Source: Platynereis dumerilii
Taxonomy: Eukaryota > Annelida > Polychaeta > Phyllodocida > Nereididae
Direction: 5' to 3'
Assembly (NCBI GenBank): GCA_026936325.1
Contig: JAPTHN010000003.1
Location: 47,349,511 to 47,413,510, forward strand
Length of the DNA stretch: 64,000 nucleotides
Each line of letters begins with the position of its first letter. The stretch's first letter is position 1. This document shows, one piece after another, positions 22,475-33,099 of the stretch. The notes under the pieces were generated by a model. That model was not told the DNA's origin. It was given only the letters and a program-made list of their open reading frames with translations, and did not search any database. Made by a program: the position numbers and the translations under genes.

Positions 22475-23586
22475 TATACCCCATTATGTAACACCAAAGA
22501 AAGCTGAACTTCACTCAGGTGATCTATACTCAACAGCTGCATCAGCCAATCAGAGCACAGATAGCAGCTCAAGTGATGATGTCACAATGTTGTGACGTCA
22601 CCATGGACATGGCGTCACAATGGCAAACAATGCAATGACATCATCGGCAATGATCAAACCATTGAGTATACATCAAACCATTGAGTATACAACGCAATAC
22701 CACATGGGATATATCCACTGCTTTTTCATGTGGTATTGTAAACATTACGGGGTAGGGTGCATCAGTCGCCCCTAACCTTTTCATATTTTGATGTCTATGT
22801 GATATGTTTGGAGGCTGGACAATAGAAACATGGAAAAAAAGTTTCAGCTCAAAATTCTGATGGGAACAGCCACCTCCAGGGCCATGTTTGTATAAAATCG
22901 GAGAATCATAAAAAGTCTCATTATCTCAGGAACCACTTGGCCTAGAGACTTGGCATTGGGCTCAAAATGTGCGGAATGTCCATATTTATATTCACTCCAA
23001 TTGAAACTTTTCCCCTATCTCTAACCGTTTTTCTGTTATTTGACAAAAACACAATTTTACGGGGAAATCCGATAGAAATGGGTATTTATAGAAACTTGGG
23101 CCCTACCAAGTCCACAATGGACCTGCTTGCATTATTTCCACCTCAGATCCTTCTCTGAGGTTACATGTATTCCATAGTGCTCATTGTGGAGACATATCTT
23201 GTTCAGTCCGACTTCTGCATCATCACAAAAGTGGACTTATTCAATAAAAAGTCAGTTTTTCCAACCTGGCTCTGAAACTATTGGTCCCAGGGTCAAAGTT
23301 GCAATTGTAATGAATATAAACTCATTTATTCCGCACATTTTGAGCCTAATATCACATCTTTCGAACCATCGGTTCTTGAGTTATGACATTTTTACAAAAT
23401 ATTGCTGTTTAGTCTTATTGAAATATCATTGAAATAAGTAATGCCACGGAGGTGGCTGTTCCCATAGGAATATCAACCTGAAATTTGGTGTGCATGCTCA
23501 GGACATCCAACCTCCTAACATATCACTTAGACATCAAAATTGGAAAAGGTCGGGGGCAAATGATGCACCCTATTACGGGGTATATA
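22475..23586. mobile_element. TATACCCC-ended MITE, split by a fold-back insertion
   Basis: The left end TATACCCCATTATGTAAC (22475) and right end ATTACGGGGTATATA (23572-23586) are inverted. Without the 22755-23571 insertion and one copy of its target duplication the element is about 285 bp. The interior has TGACGTCA (CRE-like) and GATGATGTCACAA words around 22575-22615. Confidence 0.65.
22755..23571. mobile_element. long-arm fold-back element (817 bp) with 11 bp target duplication
   Basis: It is flanked by the exact direct repeat ATTACGGGGTA (22744-22754 and 23572-23582). The arms begin GGGTGCATCA and end TGATGCACCC. Further matching blocks inward are TTTTGATGTCTA.GTGATATG, GGGAACAGCCACCTCC and GGCTCAAAATGTGCGGAAT with their complements, so nearly the whole element folds back on itself. 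Long inverted arms with a 9-11 bp duplication are typical of Mutator-like non-autonomous elements; that family label is inference. Confidence 0.8.
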
Positions 23587-24237
23587 GGTAAGTAACTACA
23601 TGTATCTGTTATAGAAGCTCATAAATACTTCACTTATATCATAGAGGACACTGCTTAAAGCAAACATTATCTGATTGGAGATATCACCAAATTTTGTCTA
23701 TTTTTACTCTAACAATATATTGTTGTGATGTAAGCAAATGGTGTCTGATTTACAATTACAATGGTAACAAGTGAATATTCCCAATCTTCAAGCTACATTT
23801 TTGTATCAACTGTAAACCAATATCAACAAGCAATGTTTTCAACTAAAGGATAAACATCATAAAACTACATCATACAGATAGAATCCTTCATATGACAATA
23901 AATACTGAAGGACAAGTGGAATTCTCCCCTGGAGTTCTATATTATCAGTTAAAGCAGCAGGCAAATCCAGCTATGATTGTAATGACTGGGAGGACAGATA
24001 GGGTATAACCTGATAGATCCTATAGAATTGCCAGGCGAATACCTCCCCGGGGGGCTCTGGGGGGATACAGGAGGCAAATAGAATGTGACAGCATCGGAAG
24101 AGTATCCCGCAACAGGTATTACAAACTTCATTCAGTTTCATTAAGACCTCAAGCCTCCATCCTTGACTTTCAAAGCCCTACTTTCCCCCAGACAATCCAT
24201 CTTGGAACAGGCTTTGAGTACAAAATGATCTTCTTAC

Positions 24238-25054
24238 CCAAATGACTTTCCGTGTATATTGCTTGGCTGCTGGCGCGGTGGCTCCCTCCAATGGTGGAGT
24301 CTCTGGCGACGTCTCTACTCACGTCTCTCGCAGAGTCTCGGTTGGAGGCTTGGCCTGCGTTTCTACTCTCTGTGGCGCAATACGTCGTGCGCTCCCAATC
24401 TTCTTGGAGTGATCTCGTTCCCTCATTCTTCGCAGTAAGACTTGAGCTGGTAAGACTTGAGCTCGTTTCTCCTCCGCCATAAACAGCACTCCCTGTGTAC
24501 TCGGTGAATTCGTCTCTCCCCGAGTAAACAGTGCTTCTCGTGCCAAGGTCACTGAAACTCCCCGTTGACCATTCATTCTGAGAAGAGTAGGGAGAAGCAG
24601 TATAACTATCCCAAGATGCTGTTTCACCATCTGAATCACCATTTGTAAAACCATTTGTATCACTATCACCATGGAAATTTCCCTGTGCATCTCTTAAAGT
24701 ATCACCATGTGCATCGCCAATAGCATTGAGATTTGTATCAGCACCTATAGAGTTGATTAGATCGCCATTACTCTTTTCGGATGTCTGTCTGCCTGTTGGA
24801 AAACCCCGTTCTTGCGTATCCATCCCTGTATCAGGTCCTTTGGGCAATCCAGTATCCAGTCCTTCATCCGTCCCTGGCTGCATCCCTGGCAGCGTCCCTG
24901 TTTCCACCGTCTCCGTCCCCGTTTCCTCATGGCCGCCCCGCATCATGGTCGGCAGTTGCTGCATCTCAGCGCATCGCTTGATGAGAACGGCAATAACAGC
25001 GAACATGATGACGTGCAGCCACCCGTGCAAGCCCAGCACGGAGGAAATGTTCAT
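24238..25054 (-). CDS. POMGNT2: POMGNT2, coding exon 1: signal anchor and long stem
   Basis: This exon encodes 272 residues plus one base. The N-terminus is a type II signal anchor: a short tail, a hydrophobic stretch at about residues 8-25 (WLHVIMFAVIAVLIKR), then a polar luminal stem rich in Gly, Asp, Thr and Ser with short internal echoes (RDVSRDVARDS; SSSLTSSSLT). The exon ends at a good donor, G|GTAAGAAG, leaving one base. Exon 2 begins with two bases, so the junction forms an Asp codon and the frame continues (HL-D-LEDDIT). Joined, the protein would be 889 residues against about 580 in human POMGNT2, the excess being stem. The start is supported by an in-frame TGA 12 bases upstream of the ATG and a likely 3' splice site (TTTCAG) at 25079-25081, implying an untranslated first exon further right. 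Assignment to POMGNT2 rests on phase, order and topology; the stem itself has no recognisable domain. Confidence 0.8.
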
Positions 25055-25254
25055 TTTGTCAGCTGCTCACAGCCAAGCCTGAAATTATAACAAGGAATTA
25101 TGAGAACATCGCAGACAACTGACACAGGGGACCTCCCCACTCGTAAAAGACGAGATATGAGAGGCAGCGAGCTGGGAGTGAGCAAGGGTAGATCAGAAAA
25201 TGATCAGAAAATGAGACAGCAAGGAGAATAACATCACAGAGGTTGCTCTTTGAC

Positions 25255-26030
25255 TGACATACCAATTGACTCACCGACTGACTAATAATAGTCACTACAC
25301 AAAGCAAGACTCCAACCACTAGGCAAAGCCTCACTACTGACAATCAGTCAATGGCAACCACACATTCAATGGCCAGCCCTTCGCCAATAAATGATGCTTA
25401 TTGTTTATGTATTCTGATTTGATGACTACATTTATGGTTTCATTTGACGCAGATAATAAAGCTGAAATTTAAAGTTAAATCCAGCTGTCCTCAGCAGCTA
25501 TTTCAATTGCTTTTAACTCATAGAGCAGCAAACACAAACCGCAAAATTTCCAACTGAATAATCGACTGGCTTCCAACATCTGCCAATTGAGAGACCCATT
25601 CAGTATCTGGCTGCTGACTTTCTGTCTGAAGACTTCATAGCAAACACCATCATTTACGTGTTCACACACAAACTGACTTTCTTTTTCACATCTGCTGACT
25701 CAACCTGACCGACTTATGCCTCTGTTTGAAAACCTAGTAAAACGCTGGGTCACGATGTAACAATATGAATCACTGCTTCGATCACAGACCATCTTTCTTC
25801 TAGACTGACTGTGGTGCCCTTAGAGCTTACACAAACAATTTGGTCTCAGAGCAAACAAGAATTTATATTGTTTTACACAAGCATTGTTTGAAAAACCGAC
25901 TCACCAACCATTTCTGACTTAATCACTTCTAACTTACCACTTTTTGACTAACTCACTCTCTGATAACACATACATTGTACTTCAACTTTCTGACTCGATA
26001 AATTCAGATTTAATCCCTTTCCTATGAAAC
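25255..26030. repeat. degenerate CTGACT-rich DNA upstream of POMGNT2
   Basis: Scattered CTGACT/TGACTAACT words become more regular to the right, where they merge into the 15 bp minisatellite. The likely POMGNT2 promoter or first non-coding exon should lie in or beyond this region, but I cannot place it. Confidence 0.5.
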
Positions 26031-26277
26031 AACTTTCTGACAACTGCTTTCTGACTAACTACTTTCTGACAACTGCCTTCTGGCCAACTACTTTCTGACT
26101 AACTACTTTCTGACCAACTACTTTCTGACTAACTACTTTCTGACAAACTACTTTCTGACAAACTACTTTCTGACTAACTACTTTCTGACTGACTACTTTC
26201 TGAATAACTACTTTCTGACTGACTGCTCACTACTTTCTGACTAACTACTTTCTGACTAACTACTTTCTGACTGACTG
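26031..26277 (+). repeat. 15 bp minisatellite, about 16 copies
   Basis: The consensus unit is CTTTCTGACTAACTA with single-base variants (GACCAACTA, GACAAACTA, GACTGACTA) and a few short indels. The regular copies are at 26031-26277. Confidence 0.9.
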
Positions 26278-26976
26278 CATGGTTGCCAGCATAAAAACTG
26301 ACTGAATCATAGAATCGCAGAGTCACTGAGTAACCCACTTTCTTTCCATTTGGCTGCTCCTAACAACACAGTGGGCCTATCTGCCTATAACCTCCCAACC
26401 CTAATTACCTAATTCTGCCAAAGAAAGGCAGAAAGCTCATCAGATAAACATCTGCATTAGTATGGCCTGATAAGCTGAGGCATGATGAAAGAAGGCTAAT
26501 GCAAATGATAACACAAAGGATCACACAAAGGATAATGCCAGGATATTACAAAGGATAATATTGGAATCCTATACATATCAGATCCAAAGATGGATAATAC
26601 ATTAACACTGACAGATAAGACAAATCAGCTGCCAGGGAAAATGATAAATGGAGAACAGGGAATATCAGTGAACAGAACTGGCTGACAGACACATAATTAC
26701 AAATTCCAGTTCCTTTCATGCTTCTATGAGTTCTGTTCATTCATTCTTTGTGAGTGGGAAGACTAGGCTGAAAAAGTTTGCATTGATACTAATAACTCGA
26801 CTGAAACAGTCGCGGTTCATCAAAAGGCCCAATGCAATGGAACAATAAAAGTTGCAACGACTTGTAAATCTACATATTGTCAGCAAAAACCAATACTTTG
26901 CAATAAGATTTGGGCATTTGCATCATTCTGCGGATGGCGGGCCAACCAAATTGGCCCCATATTATCTGAACTATGA
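26278..26976. other. unique DNA, nothing recognised
   Basis: The region has short repeats of GATAA-type words (ACAAAGGATAAT around 26510-26565) but no coding or structural feature I can support. Confidence 0.35.
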
Positions 26977-27163
26977 CACTGTAAAATTTGAAATTCTGAG
27001 TCAGCTTAAATGATTGAGTAAGATGGTTGCTCAATTCCTTTGAGCTAACACAGCTTGTTGTTTTGAGTTATGATAAACTAAAAAAAACAAGCTATGTCAA
27101 CTCAAAGGAAGTGTGCAAACATCTCAATCATTTAAGCTGACTCAAAATTCAAATTTTACAGTG
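26977..27163. mobile_element. MITE-like element, copy 2 (187 bp)
   Basis: Inverted ends CACTGTAAAATTTGAA and its complement TTCAAATTTTACAGTG enclose GAGTCAGCTTAAATGATTGAG and its complement. This copy is better preserved than copy 1. The target-site duplication is not clear. Confidence 0.8.
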
Positions 27164-28039
27164 GAGAGGTATCATCACCAAAAATTCACCATTCACAGAT
27201 CTTCTCTCTGCACAACCAGATTAGAAGTGTTGCACCATTAAAGCTTCCAACTGCATACAACGAATACAACCATATACGTCTTCAGAATTATCTCCTTTAG
27301 ATACCCTTTAATATTTTGATGTTTATCTTCAAACATAACAAAACATCATTGGCAGTAAACCTCCATGAACATAATTTGGCCTTCATACCAACTGGCATGG
27401 TGTCCTGCTCCTACCAGACATCGGCTATTGATTATTTGGGGGAAATGAGAAATGCTAGATTCAGCAAAAACCATCTCTGAGCTGTCACATGCTCATGGCA
27501 AACTGATAAATAGTGTCTATGCTTGGGCAAGTAAATGATCCCATCTATAATGGAGATAAGCAGGAAGTCATGGGGACGATTTTATCATCAAAACAACATT
27601 GCCAGTCCTCGTAATATTCAGTTTAATCAATCGTCTGAACAGAGGGTCCACATGGACCCCTGAAAATGGATGTGTTCGAAAGTCACATTTTATTTCAACA
27701 AGATATCAAATGTAATTATTTTTCTTTCTCAGTCGACTATTAAGGAAGTATTCTGGATGTCACCTGTCACTTCATAAACAGTTTTAGTATCTGTCCGTCA
27801 CCAGATCTGTAAGGACATGTGGAAAGATGCATACTGCATAGAACACAGTGGCATCGCATTTGACCATTTGGCAAACCAGTCAAGTGCCCCTTGCTTTTCA
27901 TTTTGTCTTTTTAATTTTAACCTTTCACCAGAGTATTGGACATAGTGATATGACTAACAGTGATTTAAATAAATCAGTCCAAAGAAAGCAAGTTAAGAAT
28001 TAAAGAACTATGAATCACTGAACAGTATACATGAGCAGA
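27164..28039. other. mostly unique DNA; one repeat copy at about 27840-27990
   Basis: The block beginning AACACAGTGGCATCGCATTTG (27841) recurs inverted at about 32330-32550 (ending CAAATGCGATGCCACTGTG). The matching tail includes TTTAAATAAATCA. The rest of the stretch is unremarkable. Confidence 0.5.
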
Positions 28040-28874
28040 CATCATAGGGATCAGGGGTATGCCCAGAAAATGCTACTTTTTGACAGATAAGTGTACCACG
28101 ATCATCCCATGTCTCATATCAATGACGTATGCAATATCAGAGATATTATTTTAGCCATTGCAGTGGGACACTTTTAACCTGGACATCACTAATTAGTGCA
28201 GACAAATTTGTGTTCAAATGTCCTGATGAAGAAATCCAGAATACAGTTGAATAGCATTTTGAACTTTTTGGAAAACTGGTCAATTATCATATGATTATTG
28301 ACTGTTAACGAATCACATTGGGGAAAAAATACATACTACTAAAAATTGTGAAAAAGTGTGAGTTTGGCCATTTCAGACCATCAATGCCTGAACATGCTAG
28401 AAAATACCGATCTTAAAATAATCTCAAGGCAATCTTAAAATAAAATCAATATTACTTTACAATCATGACCTAATATACCAATGTGATATAGAAATTTTGA
28501 TTTATTCAAATCACTAGAAACTGGAAAAGATCAAGTCTCATCTCCTTCACTGACAATAAACTAATTAGTTTCCAGCAAGGACAAAAATTTCACTATCTGA
28601 TCAAGAACATTGAAAATGGCACCTCTCTCACAGTAATTTCTTTGTGTACGAAGGAAAGCCAATAAAACACCACCACAACTGCAACAATAAATGTTCCGCT
28701 GTAGAACAAGAGTACTCATTTTTATTTTCAGACTATTTCTTCACCTGTCCGATACATAAATCAGACCTGGGCATTGAGAACTCACCCACAGTGATTGAAA
28801 TAAATCGCTTCAAGGAGAGTAAATGAAACTTCTATGTTTCTGACAGACAGAAAAGTTGGTTTAAGAATAAGCTG
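28040..28874 (+). repeat. 835 bp tandem duplication, copy 1
   Basis: It begins CATCATAGGGATCAGGGGTA and recurs at an offset of exactly 835 bp. Differences from copy 2 are few (single bases such as ACGATC/ACAATC and GAATAGC/GAATCGC, and an 8 bp indel near 28735). Both copies share a CCATTT..GAAAAT-rich AT sequence with no coding frame. Confidence 0.93.
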
Positions 28875-29705
28875 CATCATAGGGATCAGGGGTATGCCCA
28901 GAAAATGCTACTTTTTGACAGATAAGTGTACCACAATCATCCCATGTCTCATATCAATGACGTATGCAATATCAGAGATATTATTTTAGCCATTGCAGTG
29001 GGACACTTTTAACCTGGACATCACTAATTAGTGCAGACAAATTTGTGTTCAAATGTCCTGATGAAGAAATCCAGAATACAGTTGAATCGCATTTTGAACC
29101 TTTTGGAAAACTGGTGAATTATCATATGATTATTGACTGTTAACAAATCACATTGGGGAAAAAATACATACTACTAAAAATTGTGAAAAAGTGTGAGTTT
29201 GGCCATTTCAGACCATCAATGCCTGAACATGCTAGAAAATACCGATCTTAAAATAATCTCAAGGCAATCTTAAAATAAAATCAATATTACTTTACAATCA
29301 AGACCTAATATACCAATGTGATATAGAAATTTTGATTTATTCAAATCACTAGAAACTGGAAAAGATCAAGTCTCATCTCCTTCACTGACAATAAACTAAT
29401 TAGTTTCCAGCAAGGACAAAAATTTCACTATCTGATCAAGAACATTGAAAATGGCACCTCTCTCACAGTAATTTCTTTGTGTACGAAGGAAAGCCAATAA
29501 AACACCACCACAACTGCAACAATAAATGTTCCGCTGTAGAACAAGAGTACTCATTTTTATGTTCAGACTTCACCTGTCCGAGATATAAATCAGACCTGGG
29601 CATTGAGAACTCACCCACAGTGATTGAAATAAATCGCTTCAAGGAGAGTAAATGAAACTTCTATGTTTCTGACAGACAGAAAAGTTGGTTTAAGAATAAG
29701 CTGCA
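28875..29705 (+). repeat. 835 bp tandem duplication, copy 2
   Basis: A near-identical second copy, ending at AAGAATAAGCTGCA as copy 1 does. The identity suggests a recent duplication or two haplotypes joined in assembly. Confidence 0.93.
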
Positions 29706-29996
29706 GACTGACAGTGTTGGTGCCAGACAGTTCTCACAGATTAAGTGCCTGTGTGTCCCATTGGAGTAAAAATGAAAAACAGCATGCATTTTACCATTTT
29801 ACGTTGTGGTCAATTGCAAATCTACTGTTTTAAATGCTAAATTTAGTTATGCAAAGCTCCCATCATATGCACATTCATAAATTTTATACAGTATGTTATT
29901 CAAAGTTTGATTAAAAACCGAAACTTACACACCAAAAAAAAATATTAGAAGTGAGTGATGACTGGACTTTCAATTTTGTGAGGTCATCTCAAATGA

Positions 29997-31104
29997 AGCC
30001 CCCCAACCATTACCAAATGCTTCTGTTATTTGTCCTACATAAGAAAAAATAATTCTAAATATCATAACAGCACAATAAAATTATCATACTATCATCCTGT
30101 CCTATTTGTCTACAGAGTATAAAAAACAAACAATGCAGGACATAAATCATGTAGCATCCCCCAACCATTGCCAAATGCTTCCGTTATCTGTCATATGGTT
30201 GAACTGAATAGGATACTGTGCATTAAAACATATATATGACTCAAGGTGATATTGCAGGTTAAACAGCATTTGTTGATAATTTTGGTTTTGCTAGTTTTTT
30301 TCCTCTAACTATTTTCATATCATATTAATTACTAAATTGATTTGAATTTGCCTGAGTCAATATTAAGAATGTTATATAAATAGCATTATAATATTACGTA
30401 CCTTATAATGAATTGAAACAGCCCTTGGTATCATTTCCACTATAATTTGTGAACTCGAAAGAGCATATTACAAGAATATTATGTTTGCTTATTTTATAGA
30501 AACACAGCTAGCAACAAGCTGTTAATATGAGTGTAAGTTAGACAATACCTATGTTTTTGACAGTATGCAGTCTAATCCTTTATGGGCAAGTTTGAAAAAG
30601 CATTGTATCATACTTGTGACCAACAACTAAAGAAAACTGAGAAAACATAATGCAATCCAGTAAAATCTCATTTGGACTAGGAGAGTAAGGTCCCATTATT
30701 ATATTGCATCTTTAATGAATGGGTAAAAAATAATCATGATGGAACTAACTCAGCCGTAAAACCTTATTGATAACAATGAAATAGCAGGTAAGATTTTCTC
30801 ATTCTTTCTAAACTGTGTGAAAAAAAACCCGGTTATGACAATCCAGTAAAATATCAAAAGCAAACCATATTTAGCTCTAATTTGCATGGCAGTGGTCAAC
30901 CATGATTAATTAGACAATGTTTCAGCAGAAATAATATAACATCACAATGAAAATTTATGTGCTCAGCTGCTACTAGGGATGCTACATGATTTATGTCTTG
31001 CATTGTTTGTTTTTTACACCCTTTAGACAAATCGGACAGGATGATAGTATGATAATTGCATTGTGCTGTTATGACTTTTAAGAATTATGCTTTCTTATGT
31101 AGAC
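29997..31104. repeat. inverted repeat with ~125 bp arms and ~0.8 kb interior
   Basis: The left arm (30034-30159) runs from CCTACATAAGAAA to CATAAATCATGTAGCATC. The right arm (30978-31104) is its complement, from GATGCTACATGATTTATG to TTTCTTATGTAG. A direct repeat CCCCCAACCATT.CCAAATGCTTC.GTTAT.TGTC occurs at 29999 and 30160. The interior lacks a transposase frame, so this is probably a non-autonomous DNA element. Confidence 0.65.
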
Positions 31105-32320
31105 CTAATAGGGTAACGTGGGGTAATTCAGGCCCCGGGGCAAATCAGGCCCCTTGAGGATAAAATGTTTTCTCTTGGCCCTAGTAACAGAGATAATGCT
31201 GCAAAATAATTATGATTCGACTTACAGGAGAATCATATTATTTTCTTTCATTTCATTATTATTAGACTTCACCTATTACATCGGTGAAGTTTCTTGTTTT
31301 CGTAAATATTTTTATTAAACTTCACTTACACATAGGTGAAGTTTCTTGTTTTCGGTATTATTATTTATTTATTATTATCCTTTCCGAAAAATGTCTTCAG
31401 AAAATTTTATATGTAGTCTACAATGACCTTATTACAAATTCTGAATATTTGTTATATTCTGCACCAAATATTTCAGACCTATACATGTTAGTAATAACTC
31501 TCTATAAATTACTGTTTCATATGTAATCTACTTAATTATCCCCCATTATGTAAAATTGGGATATTCATAACATGATAGACATTTCGTCCTACCCCAAGCT
31601 TACCTCTTTCATTGGCAATTAAGTGCATGGACATACTGGAGACAGCCATGCCAAAAACAAGCCAATAACACACTCTACACACCAATATCGTTATGATTGA
31701 TTTCATGGCATTTGATTGGCTCAGCAATTTTGATTCAGAGTATATTTAAACATAGGTAGTCTCATATCGTCACATTTATACTTTTCTTGATTTTTGATAG
31801 CATGTTATGTTTTTTGCCTTGGAGATGTGTGTGATTCTTGATATACTTTCTTTAATTTCTTTGGAGTGATTTACTTAAATCATGTTAGTAAGTTTCAAAA
31901 AATTGTCATTTGGTGCTGGCAGAGAATGTGTAACAACAAATGCAATTTACTTCATTGTTGAAAGCCCATAGGTTGGATAGTGATTTATTTCAATCAAATT
32001 GACCATGTCACCTTAGTATACATGTAACTGTAAATGATACAGGGAAGTGGGAAGTGACTGTAGTTCCGATAAATTATTAGAATGTTAACTTTGTTTTATT
32101 GTGCATCTTGAGACGATTTGAAGAATCATATTCCCATCTGTATTTAAATGTAGGTAGACTGATATTACCATGCTTTTCAAAATTCTTAAAAGCACGTTAT
32201 GTTTCCTGCCTAGGAGTTATATGCTTCACATCCTTAGTCTAATGACACACGGTAAGTTTTCCAATCTATTGCCTTCAAATCCAATGTTTTGAGAGAGAAA
32301 CTTCATTGTGTATTTTGCAT
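31105..32320. repeat. patchwork of short diverged repeats
   Basis: GTGAAGTTTCTTGTTTTCG is repeated at 31284 and 31337. Two diverged copies of a ~150 bp block occur at about 31745-31900 (ATTTAAACATAGGTAGTCTCATAT) and 32140-32270 (ATTTAAATGTAGGTAGACTGATAT). GGGTAACGTGGGGTAATTCA followed by GGCCCC/GGGGC runs sits at 31110-31155. No gene is seen. Confidence 0.4.
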
Positions 32321-32329
32321 GAAAATTAG

Positions 32330-32550
32330 CGATTTAAATAAATCAAAATTATCAAGTGACATGAGATAACGGCATATCCAATAGGAATGCGAAATAATTG
32401 ATGACTGATTTGCTAAAGTTCTTCCCCATACAGCAGCATTGCTTGCAAAATTGTAAATAGACTTAGAAAAATGAAAAAAACTAAGAAAAATGAAAAACAA
32501 GGAGCAACTGACCTTTTGCCGTTATGGTCAAATGCGATGCCACTGTGTTA
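32330..32550 (-). repeat. inverted relative of the block at 27840-27990
   Basis: It shares, in reverse orientation, CACAGTGGCATCGCATTTGACCAT and TTTAAATAAATCA with the region near 27840. Additional A/T-run expansion lies between them. Confidence 0.55.
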
Positions 32551-33044
32551 TAGGTTGTTCAGAAGGGCTGCATCGCTATGTCAATCTTGAAGGTTTTTAT
32601 CCATGCATAGTACACCCTTTTTATTCTGCGTTTATATTTTATCAAATTGCCAAATACCCTCAATAAAGCAGGCCTGTAACGAATGTCAACAGCCCCACAG
32701 TGAAAATTATTTCCACAATATCACTTCGGTTAACAACGCTTCGAAAACAAACCAAACAGTATTTGACCTAAATAATAAATGTGATGGAAGCTCTGAGAGC
32801 ACATGTTGATTTTTGATGTTGAATTAAAATTGGGAAACTGATCAGGATGCAAATTTCATGATCCCTGAGGGACAGGATGCAGCAGACAGGACATCCATAA
32901 TGGGCAGCTAAACAGGATATGGACAGGATGTACACTGACACAATGGTGAGTTCCATCAATCTCATCATGGTCTCATTCAATATCATAATCACATCATGGT
33001 ATATTTAGTTACACAGCTTTGTCAAAAGGTATGAGGGTAGGTCC

Positions 33045-33090
33045 ATCTATCTATCAATCTATCAATCTATCAATCTATCAATCTATCTAG
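33045..33090 (+). repeat. microsatellite (ATCTATCA)n/(ATCT)n
   Basis: About six perfect units of CTATCAAT flanked by CTAT steps. Confidence 0.95.
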
Positions 33091-33099
33091 TATAGGCTT

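Larger units (their letters stand above)
19124..24237 (-). other. POMGNT2 intron, phase 1, 5114 bp
   Basis: The intron is bounded by GTAAGA (24237 side) and a pyrimidine-rich TTGCAG acceptor (19124 side). It separates the stem exon from the catalytic exon. It holds a fold-back/MITE cluster at 22300-23586, a decayed Tc1/mariner-type end at 21704-21935, a weak plus-strand reading frame at 20086-20436 and a diverged ~100 bp direct repeat (about 19560-19660 and 19915-20020). The rest looks unique. Confidence 0.75.

Noticed and set aside
24170-24237. Continuation of POMGNT2 exon 1 past 24238 to the stop at 24170
   Set aside because: The last ~23 codons follow a consensus GTAAGA donor and would give a membrane-anchored stem with no catalytic domain. 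Reading into the intron is the simpler explanation, though an intron-retained short form cannot be excluded.
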